From Escallonia rubra (lineage: Eukaryota > Streptophyta > Magnoliopsida > Escalloniales > Escalloniaceae): a stretch of DNA of 64,000 nucleotides. The position numbers and the translations under genes were made by a program. Where the stretch lies: assembly GCA_033065855.1 (NCBI GenBank), contig JAVXUO010002070.1:1-64000 (forward strand), written 5' to 3'. The stretch's first letter is position 1; every line of letters begins with the position of its first letter. Shown here one piece after another: positions 1-10,375 of the stretch. The notes beneath the pieces were generated by a model. That model was not told the origin of the DNA and ran no database searches. It saw only the letters and a program-made list of their open reading frames with translations.

Positions 1-1783
1 GGTCGAGGTCCGAATTTTGAGGTGCCTGATGCCTTGAATTTGCTGAGCGACGAGGTGCAACAGTGGAATACTTGGCAAGAAACGTATGGTAGCCTTGTAT
101 CGCTCAAGGACGACGGCACCAGTACTGAGGATTACCTGTGTGGTTTCTCAAGGTGACGCGCACGAGGGTGAATCGCCCTTCCCAAGTGAGGAAGACATCG
201 TACGCGCCACGTGAGGTCTATGACCAGTTCTGGGCATTGAGCATTGTAAGTCAACTCTAGTGTTGTTTCAATATTTAATTTTGCACCTTCCCGACCATGC
301 TTGAAATGATGACGGTGATTTTTTTATGCATTTTTTTAGGTTGACCAGGGCACTAAGGTGTTCAAGCAGTTTGACTGGTATGTCGCGCATGCGCCTGACA
401 GTCTCAAGAGCTCCATTGAGAGGTACAAGACTGATCTTCACAACTTTAGTCTTGCGTACCGGGGTTACCAAGGGGAGCCGTCTAGTGGCTTGCCTCCTGA
501 CGCGTACGGCTCTCACCAGCCAGAGTCATGTGTGGGAGCCGTCTAGTGGCTTGCCTCCTGACGCGTACGGCTCTCAGCCCGAGAGTCAGGTGTGGGAGCC
601 GTCTAGTGGCTTGCCTCCTGACGCGTACGGGTTTCAGCCCCAGAGTCAGGTGTGGGAGCCGTTTAGTCGCTTGCCTCCTGACACGTACGACTTTGTGCCC
701 CAGAGTGAATTCTGGGAGCTGTCTAGTCGCTTGCCTCCTGACGCGTCTTTGCCCCAGAGGGAATTCTGGGAGCCGTCTAGTCGCTTGCCTCCTGACACGT
801 ACGACTCTCAGCGCCAGAGTCAGGTGACCCAAGTAGGAATCCAGGCCTCGCGCCCAAGCAACCGGTCGGATAAAGGACAAGCGACAAAGCCATTGAGGCG
901 ATGGAAGCGGGATTGGATCGACCGGCACTACTTCGGGCCTGAGCCTGTCGATTCAACAGACTTTCCTCTTGGAACATTGCTAGGTCACACGGATGTGAGA
1001 ATGTTGGCACCGGAGACAGATATTTCAAATTTTGTCATGAACGCTTATATAGATCTGCTCCGGATTAGAGAGCTACGTTATAACAAGTGCGAAGATTTGA
1101 AGCTTAACATGTATCCCACTTATCTTGTCCCATTAATGGTGACCAGCATGAGGGAGTTCACAGAATCGAGGAGGCGAGGGGCAGGCATGGGTAAGTGGAA
1201 ACCAGCTGGAAACTTGTTAGCTCTGTTGACCGCAGACTATCAATGTCACGCTGCTCATGCGAACCTTGTCATGATACCTTGCCATCATGAACACCACTGG
1301 TTCCTATTAGTTCTCTATCCAGCGAACAGAGCGGTCAACATATACGATAGCCTACGGGAGGACTCTCACTTTCGGTCGCTGGCACAGATATATAGCGAGT
1401 ACATCACTGCAGTGGTTAGTTTTTATCGGTTCACCTTGGCTCATAGTATATTCTTATTGTAACATATATTGATGACCTTTTTTTATTGTTGGATGCAGAC
1501 TACTATCTTCTCGCTAGCGTGCCGAGATTATTCGGGGGAATCCATCACCAGGAATTTGACGGTAGAGCCTTGGACGGTCGAGATGATACAGGACCGACCA
1601 AAGCAATATAACAGTCATGATTGCGGGATTTACGTCCTCAAGTACATGGACTACATTGCTCGGTCGGAGGTGCTCAAATATAAATGGTGGACTAGGAAGG
1701 CTGCCTTGACGTTTAGGTATAGGATAGCCTGGGAGCTGAAAAAGAATGAAGCTAGACGCCTTAATTACCATTATCCTAACTAG
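1..1783 (+). pseudogene. Ulp1-type (C48) cysteine peptidase gene carried by a Mutator-like element; 5' truncated by window, frameshifted
   Basis: Catalytic part of a Ulp1/SENP-like SUMO-protease-fold peptidase. Exons inferred from splice signals and phase: coding before 245, then 340-1414 and 1499-1783; the introns are 246-339 and 1415-1498 (84 bp, phase 0). The peptidase triad is visible: His in HHEHHWFLLVLY, Asp in IYDSL, then after the intron Gln in RPKQYNSHDCG and Cys in HDCGIYVLKYMDY. A proline-rich spacer made of 20-residue repeats precedes the domain. Two frame problems exist: one near position 150 and one inside the first repeat (unit of 61 instead of 60 bp), so the gene is probably non-functional as it stands. 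It converges on the MULE transposase at 2631-4937. Plant MULEs that captured Ulp1-like genes (Kaonashi/KI-MULE type) are known, and this arrangement fits them. The domain assignment is firm; that both genes belong to one element is inferred. Confidence 0.85.
475..829 (+). repeat. Coding minisatellite, 60-bp unit, six copies
   Basis: Units begin at about 475, 536, 596, 656, 716 and 770. Spacings are 61, 60, 60, 60 and 54 bp. Each unit encodes about 20 residues of the type WEPSSGLPPDAYGSQPESQV. The 61-bp first unit shifts the reading frame; the 54-bp unit keeps it. Confidence 0.9.
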
Positions 1784-1784
1784 A

Positions 1785-2500
1785 GTGGCTAAGGTGCAAT
1801 GAGCAAAGAACCCCTGAAAAAAATGTACATAATTTTTTTATTGTTGCTATGAATTTGGCGATACAGTGTGCACGAATATTAATACATTATAGGATTTTCA
1901 AAAAAATTATTTGTCTCGATTTTCGCCGAAATTCATATATATGGCCTACTAGCGTGCCTGAGGTGCAATGAGCAAAAAAGAAATGACAAAAAAAATTACG
2001 AGATTTTTCGGAAGCTATGAATTGGGCCCTAAAGTGTGCCCGAATAGGCCTTCCATAGGAAAACCCAAAAAATAACGTGTCTCGTATCTTGCCGAAATTC
2101 TTACGAATGGGCTAACTACCGTGCCTGAGGTGCAATGAACAAAAAAGAAATGACAAAAAAAATTACGAGATTTTTCGGAAGCTATGAATTGGGCCCTAAA
2201 GTGTGCCCGAATAGGCCTTCCATAGGAAAACCCAAAAAATAACGTGTCTCGTATCTTGCCGAAATTCTTACGAATGGGCTAACTAGCGTGCCTGAGGTGC
2301 AATGAACAAAAAAAAGTGACAAAAAAAATTACGAGATTTTTCGGAAGCTATGAATTGGGCCCTGAAGTGTGCCCGAATAGGCCTTCCATAGGAAAACCCA
2401 AAAAATAACGTGTCTCGTATCTTGCCGAAATTCTTACGAATGGGCTAACTAGCGTGCCTGAGGTGCAATGAACAAAAAAATTTACAAGATTGTTCAGAAG
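1785..2500. repeat. 167-bp tandem array between convergent Ulp1 and transposase genes
   Basis: The motif GTGCCTGAGGTGCAATGA recurs at 1954, 2121, 2288 and 2454, giving a period of 166-167 bp. A diverged first unit starts at 1785, one base after the Ulp1 stop codon. The inner copies are nearly identical and the outer ones are diverged. There is no coding potential. The remaining 130 bases to the transposase stop codon show nothing recognisable. Confidence 0.9.
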
Positions 2501-2630
2501 TATTGACGGCGCGAATAGTCCCTTCCAAAAATATCAATAATCCACAAACCAGATCAGAAATTAAAGATTCAACAAACCAAATCACAAATTTATGCTCATT
2601 ATAAAAGTTATTCGTTATACAACTGAAACA

Positions 2631-4937
2631 TTAACCCCAAAACTCTTCATCATCATCGTCCTCCTCGACCATACTGCCAGGTTCGAGACCTAACACTTTA
2701 TAATGGTTTCTCTTGTCATGATCAGTCATCTTATTACACAACGCACACTTTCGCAATTTTTTTTGAGCCGTTGGTTTTTCAATCGGATTCTTCATGCGTA
2801 TTTCTCGTTTTCGCCCTTTTGTTTGTGCAATAATTGGATCAAAAATGTCGTCCTCCTCACCTTGCATGCTAGTGCCGTCAATGACTGGCTGTTTGGCTCG
2901 ATTGAATCTACCGGCTGGAGTCGTCCGAGTAGTCGGAGTGTCCCGTATTTCTGGATCAGCCATCCTAAACTCCACATGCTTAGCCTTATCCCGTGCGGCT
3001 GCTTCAACTTGATACCTGTACCCATCAAATGTTGACGCTGCATCCATTGATAAACCGTGCATGATGTTACAAAGGTGATTATATCGCAGCGTCTCAGATT
3101 GCTCGAAATCAACTGAAACATTGGGCACGTAAGGAATGTGACCGTGGACTCTATTGGCTTCCTTCGTCCACCGGGCCAAGATATACTGTGGAGGGATTTC
3201 ACGAGCATTCTTGGAGCTCAAAACCCTCAACGCGTGTCGACAAAGTATACCTTTATGCTCAAACAATTGACAGTTGCAATTTACCAACCCGGTGTCCATA
3301 CATTTAGCAACGGTAAAATGTCTTCTGTTCCTCGGAGTCGACGAAGAGCACGGATTGGCGAAATTCGTCACGTTTGTCAAAGCATAAACCTTGAGATCTC
3401 TGGTGGAATACTCGGGCAACTTTGTCATGCCATATTGATTAGACTTTAGTAGTTCATTCTGAAACTGTCTAAACATTTCCTTGGTATAGACTTGAGCCGC
3501 ATGAACCTCCAAAGGTGAAAAGAGTAGTATGGCTCTTTCCCTGTAAACTGTAGCCGCGTCGGCTTCTCTCTCACGGTACAATTGCCTATCAACGGCTTTC
3601 TGCATCTCTAGTACGAACTCCACTATACTTGAAGACTGGCTTACGTACCCATCAAAGAATGAATTCATAGCTTCGCTTCTCGAGGTCGTGGTCATTCCGG
3701 CTGCAAAAAACTTCTTGGTGTAGGCACCGACCCACTGTGTCTTGATCGCATACAACGATTGTAACCAGGCATGATTGTGCAAATTGTAGTCATCCATTAA
3801 CGTGGCCCACCTCTCCTCGAACACGTCTACCGTCAACGATTTCTTCACACATGTATTAAAGTCAGTCTTGAATTCCGGATGGTTTGCATATAGATTGTGA
3901 AGTCGTTCGGGATATTTGTTGCTTATGTGCCACGTGCACAGTCCATGGTGAGTATCTGGAAGGACCTTAGCGATTGCATTTTTCATTGCCAGATCTTGGT
4001 CGGTGATGATGGTCTTTGGAGGAATATGATACATTGCTTGAAGCCACGTTTCAAATAACCACGTAAATGACTCCTCCGTCTCATCCCTAAGCAGGGCAAA
4101 GCCAAACGAGATTGACTGATAGTGGTGGTTCACCCCGGTGAACGGAGCAAAAGGCATAGAGTACTTATTGGTGCGGTATGTGGTGTCAAACGTCACAACA
4201 TCCCCAAAATTTTGGTAAGCAGCTCTAGAACGGGGGTCCAACCAAAATATAGTACTAATGCGGTTCTCATCATCCAGTTGGAGACTGTAGAAAAATCCAG
4301 AATTCTCACTCTGAAGGCACCTGAAGAGATCAAGTGTAGCTTGAGAATCACTCCTACCGAAAGACTCTCTCTTCTGAGCACGAAGTTCATTTCGAAGGTC
4401 TACTTCGTTGAAACTCAACCTGTCAATCCCCCCAGCCTGGCTTGAGAAAACCCCCATCATCTTAGAAGGTGGAATTTTAGCCCCGGCCATTGTAAAAATC
4501 AGTTGTCTGTGTGCCGCGCTAATTTCTCGGTGTTGATGAATTTGACCAATCTTACTGGGGGTCATCAACTGATGATTATGACTCAGATCTACTCCCGTCA
4601 CAACCCAATGGTTTTCTCTTTTCCGGTGTACTGCATACACATGGGCCTTGCAGCCGGTACCCGAAAATGTGTCGCGTTTTCGTTGTCTTGTTGTCCCTTC
4701 GTCACTGATCGGAACGACCGGGGGTACATGCGGTGCCCCTCTATGACACTCAAATAGTCTTGCACAGATTTGATCTGTACTCACCCGTTTTCGACTCGTC
4801 TTAGTTCGAATACCGAAACCCATCGTTTTCGAATATGCTCTGTAGTATGCTTCAATTTCGTCCAGTGTTTGAAAAATTTGACCCAAGTAAGGTGGATCAG
4901 AACCTTCACAAAAATTGCTTCCTCCAGTTGCATCCAT
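2631..4937 (-). CDS. MULE/FAR1-type transposase, apparently full length (768 aa)
   Basis: Transposase of a Mutator-like DNA element, a nuclear enzyme cutting and joining element ends. One uninterrupted reading frame. Domains in order: FAR1-type N-terminal DNA-binding domain about residues 20-125, with Cys and His residues spaced as in that family; MULE transposase domain about 235-430 with the expected acidic triad, Asp251 in FDTTY, Asp313 in IITDQD and a likely Glu422 in SRSEAMNSF, plus the C..H motif GLCTWH (334, 337); SWIM zinc finger at 554-568 (CNCQLFEHKGILCRH); then a C-terminal C-x2-C segment near CALCNKMTDH and a very acidic tail. This is the size and order of MURA-like and FAR1-derived proteins. 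The gene faces Ulp1 at its 3' end and a 311-bp array at its 5' side, so I read it as an element-borne transposase and not a domesticated FAR1/FRS factor. Intactness suggests recent activity. No terminal inverted repeats were identified. Confidence 0.93.
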   Translation of the reverse strand: MDATGGSNFCEGSDPPYLGQIFQTLDEIEAYYRAYSKTMGFGIRTKTSRKRVSTDQICARLFECHRGAPHVPPVVPISDEGTTRQRKRDTFSGTGCKAHVYAVHRKRENHWVVTGVDLSHNHQLMTPSKIGQIHQHREISAAHRQLIFTMAGAKIPPSKMMGVFSSQAGGIDRLSFNEVDLRNELRAQKRESFGRSDSQATLDLFRCLQSENSGFFYSLQLDDENRISTIFWLDPRSRAAYQNFGDVVTFDTTYRTNKYSMPFAPFTGVNHHYQSISFGFALLRDETEESFTWLFETWLQAMYHIPPKTIITDQDLAMKNAIAKVLPDTHHGLCTWHISNKYPERLHNLYANHPEFKTDFNTCVKKSLTVDVFEERWATLMDDYNLHNHAWLQSLYAIKTQWVGAYTKKFFAAGMTTTSRSEAMNSFFDGYVSQSSSIVEFVLEMQKAVDRQLYREREADAATVYRERAILLFSPLEVHAAQVYTKEMFRQFQNELLKSNQYGMTKLPEYSTRDLKVYALTNVTNFANPCSSSTPRNRRHFTVAKCMDTGLVNCNCQLFEHKGILCRHALRVLSSKNAREIPPQYILARWTKEANRVHGHIPYVPNVSVDFEQSETLRYNHLCNIMHGLSMDAASTFDGYRYQVEAAARDKAKHVEFRMADPEIRDTPTTRTTPAGRFNRAKQPVIDGTSMQGEEDDIFDPIIAQTKGRKREIRMKNPIEKPTAQKKLRKCALCNKMTDHDKRNHYKVLGLEPGSMVEEDDDDEEFWG

Positions 4938-5039
4938 ATTTATACTGAAATCTATAAAATAAAAATTATATCATTCTCAACAAGTCAAAGAATTAAGTAA
5001 AAGAAGAATAAAAATTATTTAAATGTAATTCAGTTACAG

Positions 5040-7850
5040 ATTTGTATAATGTAAAATTACCAAAATAGCCCCCGATGAGCTGCCCCCTGGCATCAGAAAA
5101 ACTGAATAGTTTTTTCAAACGACTTTTAAACACACCTCTCATCACAACTTTAAAATAACTTTTCGGGTGTCTCACACCCTTTCCTGAACTAAAAGTCATT
5201 CGGAAAATTTGTATAATGTAAAATAAGGAAAATAGCCCCCGATGAGCGGCAAATTACCGAAATGGCCCGGGGTTCATTATGACCCCAACGCCCAGCGAAT
5301 CGGCTTCAAATCAGCCGTCGCTAGGGTTTGCTTACATTTACGGACTGGAAAGACATTCGAAAATGTTGACAGCGTGAAATTACCAAATTACCCCTCTCGG
5401 GCGGCGAATTACCAAAATGCACCTAGCATCGGGAAAAATCTCAAAAGTGCTTTAAGATGCTATTGTAAGGTTGCTGAGTTCATCCTTGATCTAGAAAGCA
5501 TTTTAGGGATTTTTCGTCAAAAAATCCCGAACCGGTGTCCGGATCGAGCGCTTAAAAGCCCGTTCGGCAAAAAAATTGCTACCGGCTTCGGAATGGCCCG
5601 AATTCGTGGGGAGTAACCCTAGCCGCCTTCGCTAGGGTTTGCTTACATTTACGGACTGGAAAGACGTTCGAAAAAGTTGACAGCGTAAAATTACGAAAAT
5701 ACCCCTCTCGGGCGGCGAAATACCAAAATGCCCCCTGGCATCGGGAAAAATCTCAAAAGTGCTTTAAGACGCTATTCTAAGGATGCTGAGTTCATCCTTG
5801 ATCTAGAAAGCATTTTAGGAAATTTTCGTCAAAAAATCCCGAACCGGTGTCCGGATCAAGCGCTTAAAAGTTGCATAGGCAAAAAATTGCTACCGGCTTT
5901 GGAATGGCCCGAATTCGTGGGGAATGGAATTTTCCAACATCCTTAGGGTTTGCTTACATTTACGGACAGTATTGACGCTCGTAAAAGATGACAGCGTGAA
6001 ATTATGAAAATACCCCTCTCAGCGGCGAATTACCAAAATGCCCCCTGGCATCGGGAAAAATCTCAAACGTACATTAATGCGCTAGTCTAAGGTTTCTGAG
6101 TTCATCCTTGATCTAGAAAGCATTTTAGGGATTTTTCGTCAAAAAATCCCGAACCGGTGTCCGGATCGAGCGCTTAAAAGTTTCATAGGCAAAAAATTGC
6201 TACCGGCTTCGGAATGGCCCGAATTCGTGGGGAATGGAACTTCCCGCCTTCGCTAGGGTTTGCTTACATTTACGGACTGACCAGTCCAGCGAAAAAGTTG
6301 GCAGCATAAAATTACGAAAATGACCCTATCGGGCGACGAATTACCAAAATGCCCCCTGGCATCGGGAAAAATCTCAAAAGTGCTTTAAGACGCTTTTCTA
6401 AGGTTGCTGAGTTCATCCTTGATCTAAAAAGTATTTTAGGGATTTTTCGTCAAAAAATCCCAAACCGGTGTCCGGATCGAGCGCTTAAAAGCCCGTTCGG
6501 CAAAAAGTTGCTACCGGCTTCGGAATGGCCCGAATTCGTGGGGAATGGAACTTTCCAACATCCTTAGGGTTTGCTTACATTTATGGACTAAGCAGTCATT
6601 CAAAAAAGTTGAAAGGGGCAAAATTACGAAAATACCCCTATCGGGCGGCGAATTACCAAAATGCCCCCTGGCATCGGGAAAAATCTCAAAAGTGCTTTAA
6701 GACGCTTTTCTAAGGTTGCTGAGTTCATCCTTGATCTAAAAAGCATTTTAGGGATTTTTCGTCAAAAAATCCCGAACCGGTGTCCGGATCGAGCGCTTAA
6801 AAGCCCGTTCGGCAAAAAGTTGCTACCGGCTTCGGAATGGCCCGAATTCGTGGGGAATGCAACTTTCCAACGTCCTTAGGGGTTCCCTAAATTTATGGAC
6901 TAAGCAGTCATTCAAAAAAGTTGAAAGGGGCAAAATTACGAAAATACCCCTATCGGGCGACGAATTACCAAAATGCCCCTGGCATCGGGAAAAATCTCAA
7001 AAGTGCTTTAAGATGCTTTTCTAAGGTTGCTGAGTTCATCCTTGATCTAGAAAGCATTTTAGGGATTTTTTGTCAAAAAATACAGAACCGGTGTCCGGTA
7101 CGGGCGCTTAAAAGCGCGTTCGGGAAAAAGTTGCTATCGGCTTCGGAATGCCCCGAATTCATGGGGAATGGAACTTTCCAACATCCTTAGGGTTTGCTTA
7201 CATTTATGGACTAAGCAGTCATTCAAAAAAGTTGAAAGGGGCAAAATTACGAAAATACCCCTATCGGGCGGCGAATTACCAAAATGCCCCCTGGCATCGG
7301 GAAAAATTTCAAAAGTGCTTTAAGACGCTATTCTAAGGTTGCTGAGTTCATCCTTGATCTAGAAAGCATTTTAGGGAATTTTCGTCAAAAAATCCCGAAT
7401 CGGTGTCCGGATCGAGCGCTTAAAAGCCCGTTCGGCAAAAAATTGCTACCGGCTTCGGAATGGCCCGAATTCGTGGGGAATGGAACTTCCCGCCTTCGCT
7501 AGGGTTTGCTTACATTTACGGACTGAAAAGGCGCTCGAAAAAGTTGAAAGGGGCAAAATTACGAAAATACCCTTCTCCGGCGGCGAATAACCGAAATGCC
7601 CCCTGGCATCGGGAAAAATCTCAAAAGTGCTTTAAGACGCTATTCTAAGGTTGCTGAGTTCATCCTTGATCTAAAAAGCATTTTAGGAATTTTTCGTCAA
7701 AAAATTCCGAACCGGTGTCCGGATCGAGCGCTTAAAAGCCCGTTCGGCGAAAAATTGCTACCGGCTTCGGAATGGCCCGAATTCCTGGGGAATGGAACTT
7801 TCCAACATCCTAGGGTTCTCAAAAAAGTTTCGCGCGAAATCGCGCTAGCT
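5040..7850. repeat. 311-bp tandem array (eight units) upstream of the MULE transposase
   Basis: The landmark ATGC(C)CCCTGGCATCGGG or its variant recurs at 5417, 5728, 6038, 6349, 6661, 6973, 7284 and 7596 (spacing 310-312). A diverged unit precedes it at about 5040-5240, where an ATTTGTATAATGTAAAAT segment is itself repeated (about 5040 and 5209). Each unit contains AGGGTTTGCTTACATTTA or a variant, which includes a telobox-like AGGGTTT. Open frames of about 72 codons recur in each unit, but the unit is not a steady multiple of three and I do not call them genes. The array lies just 5' of the transposase start and probably belongs to the same element's subterminal region. Confidence 0.9.
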
Positions 7851-8400
7851 TGATATTTTAAATTACACTGCGAAGTTACAAGGTTGCGCGTATCAGTTAA
7901 CCCCTTTCCAGTATTTGGAAAAATCTGAAATTTTTACCTGATACAGATCTTTTAAAAATAACTAGGGTCTATTTTTTGTACTTTGGCAAAATCTAGCTCT
8001 AGATATTTTTTATAAATTCGTGAAAAATCATAATTTTGACGCCCTAAAAAATCGCTATTTTCGAATCTTTCGAATGTAATACCCCGATTTGTAAAAACGT
8101 AATTTTGACGCCCTAAACACGAATTTTAGACTATGGTAAGAACAATTTAAGCGTAACAACAATTTAAATTAACATTGAATTATAAGAAAATTCAAAATAC
8201 TTACTTGTTTTGACTTGAAAAAAATGACGAAGAAATCCACCGATCTTCTTCTAGCGGTTATCCACCGATCTTCTAGCGTAAAAAAAATTTCGCTCGTATT
8301 GTTGTGGAGATTATGTATGTGAGATAGGGAGAATGATGAGAGTGTAAGAAATAATTCGGGGGAAGAGGGTTTTTATAGACAGAAAAGTGAGCCGTGGGAG
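7851..8400. other. Non-coding stretch, probable distal end of the MULE
   Basis: AT-rich, with no gene seen. It contains short direct repeats (ATTTTGACGCCCTAAA at about 8036 and 8103; CCACCGATCTTCT at about 8238 and 8261). Subterminal direct repeats are common in plant DNA elements, but the element end itself could not be fixed because the other end lies outside the window. Confidence 0.4.
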
Positions 8401-8735
8401 GGGGGGGGGCAACTAATGTTTTGCCATGTGTCGAAGAGGGGTGTGGGCCAAGACATGGGAGGAAATTTTGGGAGGAGGAAAAGATGGGGTCTGCCGAAGG
8501 GGGGTGGGGGCCTAGGGAGGAAAAATGACAAGTGGGGAGGGGGGGGAAGAGGGGTGGGGGCCAGGGGGGAGGGGGGTTACTGCCGGGTGGAAATTCGGGT
8601 GAGGGGGGTGGGGGCCGGGGGGGGGAATCTGCCGAGCGGGGTGGGGGCCAAGGGAGGGGGTGGGGACACGTGGGGGGGGGGGAGAGAGATGGGGGCCACG
8701 GGGAGAGGGGTTACTGCCGGGGTAAAGGGTAAAGG
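8400..8735. repeat. G-rich, purine-biased low-complexity tract
   Basis: Many runs of 4-11 consecutive G on the + strand, ending in GTAAAGGGTAAAGGGTAAAGG. It could form G-quadruplexes. It gives spurious long frames on both strands (for example 107 aa + and 137 aa -), which I do not consider genes. Confidence 0.8.
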
Positions 8736-8749
8736 GTAAAGGGCCAGGG

Positions 8750-8935
8750 TAATTGGCCTTGGGCCAATCGCATGAGTGTCCAAAGCCAATCGCCCGAAAG
8801 TCAAGCGATTGGCTTTGGGCCAATCGCGTGAGAATCATGCGATTGGCTTTGGGCCAATCGCTTGACTTTCGGGCGATTGGCTTTGGGCCAATCGCGCGAC
8901 TCTCATGCGATTGGCCCAAGGCCAATCGCCCCTCC
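8750..8935. repeat. Cluster of nested inverted repeats built on GCCAATCGC / GCGATTGGC
   Basis: A perfect 29-bp inverted pair occupies 8785-8813 and 8853-8881. The 39-bp loop contains a second, shorter inverted pair (GCCAATCGC...GCGATTGGC). Further copies of the 9-mer flank both sides, up to AAGGCCAATCGCCC near 8925. The block can fold into stacked hairpins or a cruciform. No protein or known transposon was recognised. Confidence 0.85.
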
Positions 8936-9049
8936 TTTTGGCCAGAAATGGCCCAGTCCAGCTAGCTTTTTTTTTTTTAATGCAATCGCTCGACTTTCTA
9001 GCGATTCAGTGGGAATTTTTTTTTTCCCACCGGTGGGTGTGTATCGAAC

Positions 9050-9052
<3 letters not shown>

Positions 9053-9095
<43 letters not shown>
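9053..9095. repeat. (TA)n(CA)n microsatellite
   Basis: About 16 TA dinucleotides followed by five CA dinucleotides. The flanking bases on both sides show nothing else. Confidence 0.95.
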
Positions 9096-9096
<1 letters not shown>

Positions 9097-10085
9097 TTTT
9101 TCTTTATGCAAAACTCCACATATATGATCGTGGCTCTTTTAGAATTTAGTAGGGTGTTAGACGAAGGAATTAGAACAAGAAAAAAAATAGAAAAAATGAA
9201 TCAGAAATGGAGAAAAACGAAATATGGGTATTATGTATTCTAGATAAGACGATTGCGCAGCGCGTAGGGGACTCTTAAGGTGGCTTTCGGCCATTTTTTT
9301 GGCCAAATTTTTTTAAAATCACAATGATATTCAATTTTAGGATTACTGAGAAATTTTCAAAAAATTTTGAAATCGTTTAATAGTATTTATATTTTGTGCA
9401 AGTTTGATATTTCAAAAGTCTGTTTGGACTATTTAAAATCATTATTTAATTATGACAACTTTTGTGTATTGTTTATATGTTTCTAAGATATTCCCTTAAG
9501 CACAATTAATATGCATTATTCATCAACATTTCAAAACTTGGAAGATTATATTTATTTGGTCATCAATCAAAGAGCCTCTTTTCCTAACCCCCAGTGGTCT
9601 TTTTTTTTTTCTAATAAAAGAGTGGCATACTTATATTTTTTATTAAACTCCAATGATCTCCATGCCACGGATCACCATACACTTGTTCAAGATCAAGCTT
9701 GAACGACCTTTGATCAAGCACTACTTCCTTCAACCTAATATCAAGAGAATCTGGTGGACTTTTCATTGAGAGAATCTGGGGAAGTTTTAACAATCAGGTC
9801 TTTTGGTCTTTTATCCTCAAGATATTAAAGATCGTCATATGACCTCTCTATTTCGTTAAGTGTAAGTCAATGTTTATATCATATCGTTTAACTTTGTTGT
9901 GTATGTTCGAGATACCCAACATTTTAGTCAAGGATGCAGCTTGGTTGGTGATGTTACTACTCCAAGGCAGAATTTTATCCTGATGAGTGATTATCATGAT
10001 GAAGGACCGAGCAATCGTGCCTCTAGTCCGCTAGAAGTCTAAAATGAGGAAAAAAGAAAAAGGAAAGATTAGAGTTGGAATCATT
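9096..10085. other. No recognisable gene
   Basis: AT-rich sequence with short broken frames only. The right part probably belongs to the upstream region of the decayed hAT transposon that becomes recognisable from about 10086, but its terminal repeat was not found. Confidence 0.4.
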
Positions 10086-10375
10086 TTGACTATAATTGGT
10101 GGCATTCAAAAAGCTCAATGTAAGTATTGTGAAAAATTATTTTCGTGTGGTAGTGGAAATGGACATCTTAAATAGGCATTACCCGACATGTGCACATAAT
10201 CTAGGCCATGTCGATTCTACCCAAACGCAATTATCTTTTGATGGTAAGTTATTTATTTATAATTAGTAAGACCAAAGAGATGGTTTGCTGAATTCATTGT
10301 TCACGATGAACAAGCTTTTAATTTTGTTGATAATGATAAGAACTCTAGATATACAAAACGTACGTGCAAACTTTG
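10086..10375 (+). pseudogene. hAT transposase remnant, N-terminal BED-finger part
   Basis: In broken frames one can read KAQCKYCEKLFSCGSGNGHLK followed by a stop, the Cys-x2-Cys half of a BED zinc finger as found at the N terminus of plant hAT transposases. It continues with LAEFIVHDEQAFNFVDND, matching the segment that usually follows the finger. The gene is cut at 10375 by the LTR retrotransposon 10376-17569 and resumes at 17570. Several stops and frameshifts show it is dead. Confidence 0.7.

Noticed and set aside
475-829. Possible CRISPR-like array from regular repeats
   Set aside because: The units are contiguous without unique spacers and lie in a coding exon of a plant gene. The same applies to the 167-, 311- and 79-bp arrays.
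2631-4937. Reading the FAR1/MULE gene as a domesticated FRS transcription factor
   Set aside because: The catalytic acidic residues appear intact, and the gene is embedded between element-type arrays and a captured Ulp1 gene, so an active-type transposase is more likely.
5242-7853. Repeated frames of about 72 codons in each 311-bp unit
   Set aside because: The unit length is not a stable multiple of three, composition is basic without a domain, and the repeat itself explains the similarity.
8416-8925. 107- and 137-codon Gly- or Pro-rich frames
   Set aside because: They translate a G-run tract and an inverted-repeat cluster.
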